Source: an uncultured Bacteroidia bacterium
GTDB lineage: Bacteria; Bacteroidota; Bacteroidia; Bacteroidales; Prolixibacteraceae
DNA: 64,000 bases
Direction of reading: 5' to 3'
NCBI GenBank assembly: GCA_903907075.1
Contig: CAIVMQ010000051.1
Location: 52,193 to 116,192, forward strand
Shown here in pieces: positions 26,921 through 36,214 of this stretch; within the stretch, counting starts at the first letter, position 1; each line of letters begins with the position of its first letter. The notes below the pieces were generated by a model. That model searched no databases. It saw only the letters and a program-made list of their open reading frames with translations, and was not told the DNA's origin. The translations under genes and the position numbers were made by a program.

Positions 26921-28714
26921 ATGCTTATTAACTCGACAAATGGTAGTTTTTTCTTCACCTTATTTTATACACTAGCCTTTCTGGCAACCTTTATTATTCT
27001 AATTACCGAAGGGTACAAACGTAAAATCCCTATCGTCTCATGGGTGCTCTTGTTAATCTTCTCTAAGATCGCCTTTATTGTAGGCACGAAAATTTTCACC
27101 TTCAACTATGACGAGTGGCGGATGATGATAACCCAAACAACACTCATCCCAACATCGGAAAAGATTCTTCTTGGAGGCTTACTCCTTGGATTATTTGCCC
27201 TAATTTCAGGTAAATATATCTTACGAATCAAACAAAATATTTTTAATGCCTTTGCCCTAGCACTTCCTTTAGGTATTGGAATTCAAAAAATTGGATGTTT
27301 CTTAAATGGGTGTTGTTTTGGCAATCCAACCTCTAGTGGGTGGGGTGTCCATTATGGGGTTAATACCCTACCTCACTATCATCAATTCAAAGCCGGACTT
27401 ATCGGATCGACTGATTTTATTTCGCTTCCCATTCATCCGGTTCAGCTGTATGAGATGGCAGGAGCTTTTATTGCCGCATTTTTAGTTTATAAAACACGCA
27501 AGTCATGGAAGGCAAATGGCAGTTTAGTTGTTTTTTCGATCTTCTGCTATAGTGCAGTCCGATTTATTGCTGAGTTTTTTAGAGCTGTTCCAGCTCATAC
27601 CATAGGAGGCGAAATGGCAGGACCACTTAACCAAATTCAATGGTTCATGCTACTTATGATGGCTGTATTATCTTTTATTTTACTTCAAAGAGAGCGACAA
27701 TTAAAACCTCATACTCAACTAGTATCGATACCGTTAGGAATACACACCTACTTTGGTGTATTTATACTGGAAGCCATACTTATAACCACCTTGCACAAAT
27801 GGTTCTCAACGTCTGAGCTAATATCGATCCTGTTAACATTTTTAATCTCTTCCCTGATTCTCTTTATATATCTTCTTCGAGAGATTGCATCTTCAAAGAA
27901 ACGGATTATTTATGCCGGATTACTACTTCTGCCACTTCTTATTACGAGCCAAACTATTCAACCGACCAAACGTGATTCGACATTGGTTAACCGAACGCGC
28001 AAAATCAGTCTGGGAATGAGCTCGGGGAGTTTTAAAAATTCTTTAAGCCGAATATCAGGGACAGATTCTGAAGGTTGTAACACCTATGAAACAGAGTATT
28101 TCAAACAAAAATACTCCCTTGGGGGGGCTGGATATTCTATAAAAGATGAATATCCCAACAAGAAATTCTCAATTACGTACGGTGCCAATCTCTATTTTGG
28201 ACAAAATAAACAACTTATTGAGTCGAGTGGCCTAGAAACAAAAACCATGCTGTATGGAATAAATCCCTATTTCAAATTAGATGCCAAGTGGTACGGTCTT
28301 GGCGGTGGAATACATACAGGAAACATACTGACCTACAAAGATCAAATCGTAGACTATGGTAGCTTGTCTACCGGGGTAGAAAAAAATGTTATTTTTCCTC
28401 AACTCTATGTGCGTTTAGGAAATTGGAAGAGTATCTTCATTGATTACCATTTAGGGGATCAGTTTCCATCTCCATTCCCCGCTTCTGTTCAGCAAATTGC
28501 TATTGGAACAGGCTTTGGATCTAACGATGTAAGTTTCAGGATTGGTGGAAATATCTCTCCATTGAGTGGAACTTTTGTATCTGCTTATTTTCCGTTAAGC
28601 GAAAGTCTTTTGATCGAACCATTTTTTGTATTTCAAGACTCTAAAGTAACCCATTTTGCTCTTAGTCTTCACTATAAATTATCTTCGACTTCATTTTACA
28701 AGAATAGACGCTAA
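26921..28714 (+). CDS. Lgt-like (prolipoprotein diacylglyceryl transferase family) membrane protein fused to a predicted outer-membrane beta-barrel
   Basis: A single 597-residue frame. Residues 1-320 are a polytopic Lgt-family domain with KIGCFLNGCCFG near 125, LPIHPVQLYEMAG near 175 and RFIAEFFR near 215. At the place of the essential HGG of true Lgt the protein has LLGGLLLG, so it belongs to an Lgt-like side branch and may not be the lipoprotein-maturing enzyme. Residues about 325-347 (SSKKRIIYAGLLLLPLLITSQTIQ) look like an internal signal peptide. The remaining 245 residues are alternating amphipathic strands (FSITYGANLYFGQNKQ, KWYGLGGGIHTGN, IFIDYHLGDQ, SLLIEPFFVFQDS) with an end KVTHFALSLHYKL, as in outer-membrane barrels. 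No internal start codon precedes the second part. A hairpin terminator follows. The substrate is unknown. Confidence 0.8.
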   Translation: MLINSTNGSFFFTLFYTLAFLATFIILITEGYKRKIPIVSWVLLLIFSKIAFIVGTKIFTFNYDEWRMMITQTTLIPTSEKILLGGLLLGLFALISGKYILRIKQNIFNAFALALPLGIGIQKIGCFLNGCCFGNPTSSGWGVHYGVNTLPHYHQFKAGLIGSTDFISLPIHPVQLYEMAGAFIAAFLVYKTRKSWKANGSLVVFSIFCYSAVRFIAEFFRAVPAHTIGGEMAGPLNQIQWFMLLMMAVLSFILLQRERQLKPHTQLVSIPLGIHTYFGVFILEAILITTLHKWFSTSELISILLTFLISSLILFIYLLREIASSKKRIIYAGLLLLPLLITSQTIQPTKRDSTLVNRTRKISLGMSSGSFKNSLSRISGTDSEGCNTYETEYFKQKYSLGGAGYSIKDEYPNKKFSITYGANLYFGQNKQLIESSGLETKTMLYGINPYFKLDAKWYGLGGGIHTGNILTYKDQIVDYGSLSTGVEKNVIFPQLYVRLGNWKSIFIDYHLGDQFPSPFPASVQQIAIGTGFGSNDVSFRIGGNISPLSGTFVSAYFPLSESLLIEPFFVFQDSKVTHFALSLHYKLSSTSFYKNRR

Positions 28715-28741
28715 ATCTTTTAAATAATCTTTACTTTCGCG

Positions 28742-28789
28742 AACAAAGGGTAAAACTAAAATAGCTCTATTTTTGTTTTACCCTTTGTT
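28742..28789 (+). terminator. Long terminator hairpin after the Lgt-like gene
   Basis: AACAAAGGGTAAAAC pairs perfectly over 15 bp with GTTTTACCCTTTGTT, and inside it AAAATAG pairs with CTATTTT after one T-T mismatch, leaving a 2-nt loop at the tip. It starts 28 bp after the Lgt-like stop codon. It covers the TTG codon listed as the start of the next ORF, which argues for the ATG at 28803 instead. Confidence 0.88.
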
Positions 28790-28802
28790 AAATACCTCTT
28801 GT

Positions 28803-29666
28803 ATGGGCAGACTACTAATATTTCTCTCGCTGATTCTATTTTTCATCTCCTGTAAGCGTGAAACTTTGGCGCCAATTCTCCCCACGCCTCCTGACTACTC
28901 AAAACCATTAGTCTATAAGGATGTTAGTTATGGCAGCCAATTGCTTCAAAAGATGGATATTGATCTTCCTGCAGGGAGAACCGTCGTATCTACGAAAACT
29001 ATCGTTGTTATTCATGGAGGCTCCTGGATCGAAGGAGACAAGGTTGATATGACTTTTGTTGTCGATTCAATTAAGAAACGAAATCCTGCTTATGCCTTTA
29101 TCAACCTCAATTATCGGCTTGCAATCAATGGTGCAAACGATGTTTTTCCGGCACAGGAACTAGATATAAAATCGGCTATCGAATTTTATCTGGCCAAATC
29201 GGCAGAGTACAATATCTCAAAAGATCTTATTGTCCTTGGAGCAAGTGCGGGTGGGCATCTGGCTTTGCTGCACAGTTATAAAAACGATCCAAATAAACAC
29301 GTAAAGGCAGTAGTTGATTTTTTTGGACCTACCGATCTGGTGGCCATCTGGAATGAAGGGTTTCTTATTCAATTTGGGCTTATTGTCGTTACCGGAGCCA
29401 GCTATACCTCTAATCCATCAATCTTCATACAATCAAGTCCAATCAATTTCGTCACCCCACAGAGCCCTCCGACGATTGCTTTACAAGGGGGATTAGACGA
29501 TATTGTGCTTCCTGAGCAAACCACTATGCTAATTACTAAACTCAATGCAAATAAAGTGGCCAATCAAGTGGTTTATTATCCCCTTGAGGGTCATGGATTT
29601 TCAGATGCCAATAATACCGATGCCCTTAATAAAATAATGCCATTTCTTTCAACCTATGCGAAATAG
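28803..29666 (+). CDS. Lipoprotein alpha/beta hydrolase (carboxylesterase type)
   Basis: The ORF track opens at a TTG inside a terminator hairpin; the ATG at 28803 gives a clean lipoprotein signal, MGRLLIFLSLILFFISCKRE, so I start there (287 residues). The mature protein is an alpha/beta hydrolase of the BD-FAE/lipase-2 kind: oxyanion motif VVIHGGSWIEGDK near residue 80, nucleophile elbow VLGASAGGHLALLH with Ser near 149, Asp in LQGGLDDIVLP and His in PLEGHGFSDANN. It should hydrolyse carboxyl esters at the cell surface or in the periplasm. Upstream and downstream genes are on separate units. Substrate unknown; a role in stripping acetyl or feruloyl groups from glycans is only a guess from the glycosidase genes that follow. 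Confidence 0.88.
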   Translation: MGRLLIFLSLILFFISCKRETLAPILPTPPDYSKPLVYKDVSYGSQLLQKMDIDLPAGRTVVSTKTIVVIHGGSWIEGDKVDMTFVVDSIKKRNPAYAFINLNYRLAINGANDVFPAQELDIKSAIEFYLAKSAEYNISKDLIVLGASAGGHLALLHSYKNDPNKHVKAVVDFFGPTDLVAIWNEGFLIQFGLIVVTGASYTSNPSIFIQSSPINFVTPQSPPTIALQGGLDDIVLPEQTTMLITKLNANKVANQVVYYPLEGHGFSDANNTDALNKIMPFLSTYAK

Positions 29667-29741
29667 AGCTTGCCTGTGCAAGATGAAAGTATGATTTGCT
29701 CCATTTAAAGATGCTCCATTTTTCGGTCGCAAATCAACTAT

Positions 29742-32700
29742 TTAATGTTTTAGATACACTATTTTAGATGGAATGAGCCGTACAGGCCCTAGCAATCCGG
29801 AGAGTGGTAATTGTTTAAATCCAAATTCCCGAGGGGATTCGGCATTCTCTTTTCCGCCTCCAAAACGGGAGATTAGCTCCTGAGGAACAGGCGGTGGCTC
29901 CTTCATCGCAGCGATTCGGTTTATTAAGGTATTGGTCACAAAGACAACAAGTTTATTCTCTCCAGATTTTACCGCATCGGTAACGTCAAGACGCTGTGAG
30001 CGCATCCAGCTTGTTCCCAAAGGGCGATTATTGAGACTTACCTCGGCAATATTTCCTACCTTACCTAAGTCAAGTTCTAATTTAATCCCTTTCTCACTAT
30101 ATTCAGAAGGAAGTTTAAAGCTGATCTCATACTTTCCGGTACCACTAAAGTTGCGAGTCTCGGCATTGTTGATCCACGAAAACAACGACTCTGATTTCGT
30201 GAAAAAGAGGGGGAAGCCAATCCCCTTAAGTTCAATGCTCCATAGTCCGGAGATAAGATAAGGGGCAGGAATACCGTTAATATCCGAAGTTATTCGCTGC
30301 ACCTCTTTACCTATATGGATGATTGAATGATAGCTTCCATTTTGTAATGCTATGGCACTTAACTTTTGTGCTCCATCCGTACTAATCTCGACTAAATCAG
30401 ATTCAGAAACATACGACGCCGGTTCTCCAGGTGAGAATTCAAGAAACATCGACTCATAAGGGGCAAGGTTAAGTGGAACTTTGATTCCATCCTTGGCTTC
30501 ACTAAACCCTAATACGGGGGTAATCTGACCAGTAAAAGGGTTCCATTTCCGAATTATTTTATTCTTAACCCTAAAAGTTACTGGCACAGCGCTCGGTTTA
30601 TCCTGAATATTCGAAACAAAATAGAAATCCTTTTCACCAACCTTTCGGTGAATAAATGTTAGGCCCTCATTTTTACGCATCCCCTCTGCCGCAAAGTCAA
30701 TTCCGAAATCAGGAGCTATATGCTTTCTGATTGTCTCCAAAAAAGGATCAAGAGCGCTGCTCCTTTTATCCCACCATATCTGACGGTCAATTACATTTTT
30801 GAGCTGATAGCTCCTTCCTTTGCCATACGAGTTCATGATCACACCCTGTTCAGCCCTGGGCTCCTTGAGACCATAGGGATTATCGGCCTTTCCCTCAGAC
30901 CATTTAGGCTTGTTGAAAATATTATCAACCAGCAACTTAACTTTCTCGTCAGATTCTTTATATCCAATAAATCCGGTGGACTTTTCAGGTAATCGTTCCA
31001 ATGAAATAACGATACCTCCACCTTCAACATACTTCTCGATAAATTCCAATGTTTTTAAGGGAATCGTTTCAACATTAGGAAGGATAAGAACTTTATAATG
31101 CATAGCTCGGATATTTATCTCATCGCCATCAGCAGTGGCAAGATTTTGCAGTGCATCGTCATTAATCAGATCATAATTATATCCGTTTGAAATAAGCAGT
31201 CCACCCAATTCGCCCCAGTTAAATTCACGAGTCCACTTGCGCATATTCATTACATTAATAGCCCACTGATTAGCCAACGGAGAATAAAGAGCTATATCAG
31301 CCGAAAAATTACCCTGCCTGAGCAGGTATGCTGAGCGGGCAATATATTCTGCCAATTTGGGGTAATAGTTCCACCACACATTCTGAGGCTGAATATAAGC
31401 TGCGAAAGGGAGAGAACGTGTTGGTGTAACTATTTTTTCGGGAGAGAAGTTGAATCCATGGTTGTAGAATTTCGTTGCTCCGGCCAATAAATAGCCATCA
31501 CTGGCGATCTTGAGCTCCTCAAGAGTTTCGCGATAACGCTCCCAATGGATGAAGGTATATACTTCGGCAGAAACCACTTTCCGGCCATAGATATGTGCCC
31601 CCGAAGCCACATATTGTTTTGGACCAATTCGAGTATCAAACCAGTCGGCTGCATCCTTTTCTCCTGCAGTAATCTCCATCTCGGGAATATGAGCCATCCC
31701 CGAACCTTCGATATTATCAGTATTGAAACCATACGCTTGTATCCGACCTTGAATATGATGATCCTCACACCATCCAAGGAATGTCTTGAAAAAAACATTT
31801 AAGCCGGTTTTGTGGAGAAATTCATTCACATCATACCGTATCTTGGGGGAGATTTCGCCAACATTCCACCATATTGCAGGTAGATACGGAGCCAGGTCAT
31901 AACCCTTTTGAACCTTAAATTCTTCGAGTAAACCAGTCGACCAGTTAATTCCACTCGAGAGACTTGCAAGCTCGAAGCTATCGGCGAAGAATGAATCGAC
32001 CGTTTTCCCAAATTCATCGCCGAAGGCACTATAAAACTTATTCCCTAGAAAATCGCAATAGCTCATCATCGCCGTTTTACTAAAATGATCCACCGCATTA
32101 CTGATCCCATTTTTCTTAAGCCAAAATGCCATAAGGCGCCACTCCCCCTCCGGTACTTTCCAGCTAATAGTCTTATCTGTTACTGTGGAGGTTAGGTTAA
32201 TTAAGGATTGCTCATCAATCTTTCCATCTTTATCAATCTTACCTGCAATTACAGCCAGTAAGCTCTCGTTACCGTCAAGTTTCGGAGTGTAAAATTCCCA
32301 CGACCGTTTTGTTTTGATTAAAAAATCGGGTAATACACCCTGGTAAGTTTGGTTGCCACTAAGATCTCTAAATGTAGGGACTAAGTCCTTACTCTTATCC
32401 TCCTCTTTAACCCATTCTCCACCAATAATCCAGCCCGGCCCACCAAAGTTAAGAGAGACCTCCATTCCCAGTCGTTTGGCTTCGCTTACCGTATGTTTTA
32501 ACACCTCCATAAACTCATCAGAGAGATAGGGAATATTCCCTTTTTGGTATACTTCCCCCATTGATATTTGTTCGACACCTCGAATGCCATGACTGCGCAT
32601 TTGTTCCAGTTCAGAAGTAATCTCCTTTTTAGACACTGGATTTCCGGGCCACCACCAACGGGTATGTGGCCAACAGTCGGCAGGAGGATTCTTAAAATTT

Positions 32701-32798
32701 TCCGCTATGGTATTCAGATCATTCGCGGCAAAAGGCTGGGCAACGGAGAATGCGGTATAGAACAGAAGAAATAAAAGAACAAGGTAATTTTTTTTCAT
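29742..32798 (-). CDS. GH106-like secreted glycoside hydrolase (alpha-L-rhamnosidase family or relative)
   Basis: A 1018-residue protein with signal peptide MKKNYLVLLFLLFYTAFSVAQ. The N-terminal TIM barrel opens with PPADCWPHTRWWWPGNPVSKKEITSELEQMRSHGIRGVEQI, the hallmark of GH106 and its relatives, followed by LGMEVSLNFGGPGWIIGGEWV. Mid-protein ARSAYLLRQGNFSADIALYSP and YKVLILPNVETIPLKTLEFIEKYVEGGGIVISLERLP form an amidotransferase-like fold common in such enzymes. The C-terminal 170 residues are a jelly-roll sugar-binding domain (GNIAEVSLNNRPLGTSWMRSQRLDVTD). GH106 enzymes release L-rhamnose from pectin side chains and other glycans. It is divergent from the beta-helix gene across a 330-bp gap and stands at the edge of the carbohydrate locus. 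Confidence 0.85.
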   Translation of the reverse strand: MKKNYLVLLFLLFYTAFSVAQPFAANDLNTIAENFKNPPADCWPHTRWWWPGNPVSKKEITSELEQMRSHGIRGVEQISMGEVYQKGNIPYLSDEFMEVLKHTVSEAKRLGMEVSLNFGGPGWIIGGEWVKEEDKSKDLVPTFRDLSGNQTYQGVLPDFLIKTKRSWEFYTPKLDGNESLLAVIAGKIDKDGKIDEQSLINLTSTVTDKTISWKVPEGEWRLMAFWLKKNGISNAVDHFSKTAMMSYCDFLGNKFYSAFGDEFGKTVDSFFADSFELASLSSGINWSTGLLEEFKVQKGYDLAPYLPAIWWNVGEISPKIRYDVNEFLHKTGLNVFFKTFLGWCEDHHIQGRIQAYGFNTDNIEGSGMAHIPEMEITAGEKDAADWFDTRIGPKQYVASGAHIYGRKVVSAEVYTFIHWERYRETLEELKIASDGYLLAGATKFYNHGFNFSPEKIVTPTRSLPFAAYIQPQNVWWNYYPKLAEYIARSAYLLRQGNFSADIALYSPLANQWAINVMNMRKWTREFNWGELGGLLISNGYNYDLINDDALQNLATADGDEINIRAMHYKVLILPNVETIPLKTLEFIEKYVEGGGIVISLERLPEKSTGFIGYKESDEKVKLLVDNIFNKPKWSEGKADNPYGLKEPRAEQGVIMNSYGKGRSYQLKNVIDRQIWWDKRSSALDPFLETIRKHIAPDFGIDFAAEGMRKNEGLTFIHRKVGEKDFYFVSNIQDKPSAVPVTFRVKNKIIRKWNPFTGQITPVLGFSEAKDGIKVPLNLAPYESMFLEFSPGEPASYVSESDLVEISTDGAQKLSAIALQNGSYHSIIHIGKEVQRITSDINGIPAPYLISGLWSIELKGIGFPLFFTKSESLFSWINNAETRNFSGTGKYEISFKLPSEYSEKGIKLELDLGKVGNIAEVSLNNRPLGTSWMRSQRLDVTDAVKSGENKLVVFVTNTLINRIAAMKEPPPVPQELISRFGGGKENAESPREFGFKQLPLSGLLGPVRLIPSKIVYLKH

Positions 32799-33128
32799 AG
32801 TTTATGATTTAAACTAATGGTATCTTAGGTTAAGTTGTAGATATATTTGGAAATTCCCAATATGGTACTATTCTAAATTTTTATTCTTTCGTTGGTCCAT
32901 TAGTCTGTTGCAAATTAATCGCATTTAACAGAAATGAACTTCACCAATATTAGCTCATTTCAATAGATAATTATCTAATTTTGATAAAATAGCTTAGAAA
33001 TTACGACAAATCAGTTAAAAAACTATAAAGAAAAGGCAAAAACTAATAGTTTCTGTTCGTCAAAAATAAATAAGTTTGAATTCTAAAACTTCCAACAACC
33101 ATCAGAATCTATACTTAGCACTAAAAAT
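32799..33128. other. Divergent intergenic region between GH106-like and beta-helix genes
   Basis: No gene is seen in 330 bp. For the plus strand TAAGTTTG at 33071-33078 is a full TAnnTTTG match 51 bp before the beta-helix start. For the minus strand TATTTTTG (33061-33068 read in reverse) also fits but is 260 bp from its gene. Neither has an obvious -33 TTTG. The two overlap closely enough that a single regulator could govern both directions. Confidence 0.4.
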
Positions 33129-36100
33129 ATGAATGTCTTGGCTAAACCTAATACTCACCTAATTTTGAAGATCAGGTTGCGATTTCTAACCGTACTTCTT
33201 TTAATCACAATGACAGGGCTTTATGTCCAAGGCCAGAGTGTAAAACCGTTAAGAGATGGCAAATTATTACGTGGCGATAAATGGCTTCCGTTTGGTTATC
33301 CTACACAGGCTGATTTCTATGTTTCGGTAAAAGGGAATGATCAATGGTCAGGAACACTGCCCGAGCCAAATTCGACTGCTACAGATGGTCCTTTTTTAAC
33401 AATTCGGCGTGCCCAAAAAGCAGTTCGAGAATTAAAATTAAAAGTCTTCTTCGCCAAGGATAAGCCGATAGAGAAACGGTGGATCGGCTCTCCCCATCCT
33501 CTGGGAAGAGGGAAAGATATTCTGGTTTATATTCGGGAAGGGCACTATGCCTTAAACCAACGGTTAGTTTTTGAGGCTGCCGATGGTGGCGAGCGCGTAG
33601 AGACAAATCTCCCAACAGGAGCTTTTGAATATCATAAATTAAAGGATCATTATGTAACCTATGCCTCTTATCCCGGAGAAAAACCGGTGCTATCGGGTGA
33701 GGTGCCCGTTGTGGGATGGAAAAAAAACGGCAAAATATGGAGTGCTCATTTTGAAGCCGATACTGTAGCAATGTTAGTGGCAAATGGCAAGAAGCAGACC
33801 CTTGCCCGAACACCCAATAGTGGTTATTTTACCCCGCCGGCAATATCAAAATCAACAAGTGAGCTTAATTTTAAGCCGGGAGATCTGATGCAGTGGAATG
33901 GGATGGAAGGGAACCGTGTGATCATGCTGTTACGCTGGCATACCGGCATCAATACATTTACTTCGATCGATGAAAAAACGGGTGTTGCGACATTTAAATC
34001 ACCTCAAGAGGGTGTCGTTATCGTTCCCCCAAGGTATTATATTGAAAATATCAAATCACTATTAGACGCTCCCGGTGAATGGTTCTTTGATAAAAAGCTT
34101 AAGCAGATCAGCTACATCCCTGAAGAAGGTCTCAACAATCCGAATCAGGCTCAGATGGGTGTGGCAAGGATTAATCAATTGATTGAAGTTCGCGGTAAAC
34201 TAGGGGCACCGGTTCGCAATTTACGAATCTATGGGTTGACTTTCGAAGGGACGATCCTTGGCAATACTATTTCAGCCTATAATTATGACGGTGTCGATGG
34301 ATCAACAGGTATTGCAGAGGCACCGGTAGCCTCCAACAGTGCCCTAAGTTTTGAGTTTGCCCATGCCTGTGAATTTGCAAACAGCGAGGTTCGTTCCTGT
34401 AATGGCACAGGGATAACCGTGAAAAAAGGGTGCTATCAAACGCGAATTATCAATAGTCGTTTTGATTCGTTAGACGACGGCGGTATTTATGTGAGTGGCT
34501 TTGCGAAACCGGGAGATGGGAGGGAGATTATTCGGGAAACACTAATCCAGTATAATAAGTTCTACAACTGCGCAGGGGTTAATATTTTGGCCAACAATAC
34601 GCTAATGACGAACATTTCTCATAATTATCTCACAAAAACTCGAGGAAGGTACGGAATCGATATTGGCGGATGGTCGAATCAGGAAGAGGCAATCGATGGT
34701 GGATATACCGTTGAATATAATCATCTTGATGATGTTCAGCGCGATGCAGACGATTCGGGAGCGATAAAAACCGCCGGGTTAACGTTTAATTCAGTAATAC
34801 GAAAGAATCTGATTCACGATGTACGGGCCGGATTTTTTAATGATAATGTTGGTTTCTGGTTTGATAATATGTCGTCAGCCTGGGTTTCGGAAGAGAATAT
34901 CTATTATAATCTGGAGCAAGGTGAGATGAAACTCTGTGCAGCACTTCTTGAGGACAATACCTACCGCAATAATTTTAAAATTGAAGCGCCAGCAAATAGT
35001 CCCGAAATAATTATTGATGGAGAACCCGAGTTTGAGATGAGCAAGCTGAATATCAAAGTCTCCTCGCCAACGCCCTCCGGAGCAGCCATAGCGGGAAGTG
35101 TTGTGACCGTTCAATCATCCGTGTACAATAAAGGAGCTACAGGATCTGAAGATATTGAGCTTTATCTTGACGGTAAGGTGTTTGAGAAAAAGCTTTTCCC
35201 TGTCATTAAAAACAATAGCCGAACCATTGAATTTGAGATCCGAATTTACGATGCGGGAGAGCATACCCTGACTATTGGTTCTGCACCTTATCAGAAATTA
35301 ACTGTCGAAGGGGTTAAGCCATTGATGGTTTTCGAGAATCTAACGTTATCGGAGGAGCGATTATTAAAAGGGGAGAAACTTAAAGCTACCGTTACCGTCA
35401 AAAACCTTAACGCGCAACCCGGGAAGATGATAGCAAACCTCATTCTTGATCAATTAAACATTCAGAATCAGACTATTGAACTAAATGGAAACGAATCAAA
35501 AGTGATTAACTTTGAGATTGAGCCTTCGGTAGGAAGCCATCAAGTCCAGATAGAAAATAGCGCGACGAAGAATATCACTGTTGTGGATGCGACAACTATT
35601 GATTTATCCCGGACTCCGTTACATCAATATTGTTCAGTTAAGGCTCAGCCTTATACTATTGAATCAAATGCCAACGAGAATAGGTATAAGATTACTGCAG
35701 GAGGATCTGATTTTTACCATGCCGAGGATTCGTATGCGTCGGTATATCTCAAAGGGTTAAAAGGGGATTTTGTAGCCACGGTAAAAATTAATCGGTTTGG
35801 AGATCTTACGCACGAATGGTTTCGTTCGGGGCTTTTTGTTCGCAACGATATATCGCAGAGTTTTGATGTCGAGCCTGGAAGCAAAGGATCTGTATTAGTT
35901 TTCGGAACCCCCGGCAGGGCTGGAATACAATATGACGAATTTGCAAATGGGTGTATGCACAAGGCAAGCAGCCAGAATCTTCCTGAGAATTCGAAAACGC
36001 CTCTTTATCTTAAGATGGTACGTCATGGCAACCATTTTAGTGGCTACATCAGTCTTGACGGAAAAAACTGGATTATTGAACGACACACCGCAGATATTCC

Positions 36101-36203
36101 TGGCATCAATAGCTCGGTAGATCTGGGACTTGCTGCCGGAGGGCCCGACAAGCGTCCTTATTGGGTTGAATTTACAGACTGGAAGATCGAAATAGCAAAG
36201 TAA
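33129..36203 (+). CDS. Secreted right-handed beta-helix protein, putative polysaccharide-active enzyme
   Basis: A 1024-residue protein with a long n-region signal peptide (RFLTVLLLITMTGLYVQGQ). The start of the mature part, ADFYVSVKGNDQWSGTLPEPN...DGPFLTIRRAQKAVREL, is the standard opening of parallel beta-helix (pectate-lyase-fold) proteins. Helix rungs run to about residue 620 and include FEFAHACEFANSEVRSCNGTGITVKKG and NSRFDSLDDGGIYVSGF. Residues 630-830 look like two CARDB/Ig-like modules (SSVYNKGATGSEDIELYLDGKV, TVTVKNLNAQPGK), and the last 190 a concanavalin-like domain (HEWFRSGLFVRNDI, HFSGYISLDGKNWI). The DDGG, DRDADDSG-like acid clusters may be catalytic. Relatives include GH141; I cannot assign a family. 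It leads a three-gene operon. Confidence 0.82.
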   Translation: MNVLAKPNTHLILKIRLRFLTVLLLITMTGLYVQGQSVKPLRDGKLLRGDKWLPFGYPTQADFYVSVKGNDQWSGTLPEPNSTATDGPFLTIRRAQKAVRELKLKVFFAKDKPIEKRWIGSPHPLGRGKDILVYIREGHYALNQRLVFEAADGGERVETNLPTGAFEYHKLKDHYVTYASYPGEKPVLSGEVPVVGWKKNGKIWSAHFEADTVAMLVANGKKQTLARTPNSGYFTPPAISKSTSELNFKPGDLMQWNGMEGNRVIMLLRWHTGINTFTSIDEKTGVATFKSPQEGVVIVPPRYYIENIKSLLDAPGEWFFDKKLKQISYIPEEGLNNPNQAQMGVARINQLIEVRGKLGAPVRNLRIYGLTFEGTILGNTISAYNYDGVDGSTGIAEAPVASNSALSFEFAHACEFANSEVRSCNGTGITVKKGCYQTRIINSRFDSLDDGGIYVSGFAKPGDGREIIRETLIQYNKFYNCAGVNILANNTLMTNISHNYLTKTRGRYGIDIGGWSNQEEAIDGGYTVEYNHLDDVQRDADDSGAIKTAGLTFNSVIRKNLIHDVRAGFFNDNVGFWFDNMSSAWVSEENIYYNLEQGEMKLCAALLEDNTYRNNFKIEAPANSPEIIIDGEPEFEMSKLNIKVSSPTPSGAAIAGSVVTVQSSVYNKGATGSEDIELYLDGKVFEKKLFPVIKNNSRTIEFEIRIYDAGEHTLTIGSAPYQKLTVEGVKPLMVFENLTLSEERLLKGEKLKATVTVKNLNAQPGKMIANLILDQLNIQNQTIELNGNESKVINFEIEPSVGSHQVQIENSATKNITVVDATTIDLSRTPLHQYCSVKAQPYTIESNANENRYKITAGGSDFYHAEDSYASVYLKGLKGDFVATVKINRFGDLTHEWFRSGLFVRNDISQSFDVEPGSKGSVLVFGTPGRAGIQYDEFANGCMHKASSQNLPENSKTPLYLKMVRHGNHFSGYISLDGKNWIIERHTADIPGINSSVDLGLAAGGPDKRPYWVEFTDWKIEIAK

Positions 36204-36214
36204 TCGTCTTATCA

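Noticed and set aside
28773-28802. TTG start of the lipoprotein esterase
   Set aside because: Lies inside the hairpin; ATG 28803 gives a standard lipoprotein signal.
33379-33813. 144-codon minus-strand ORF
   Set aside because: Shadow of the beta-helix gene on the other strand; no signal, motif or sensible composition.
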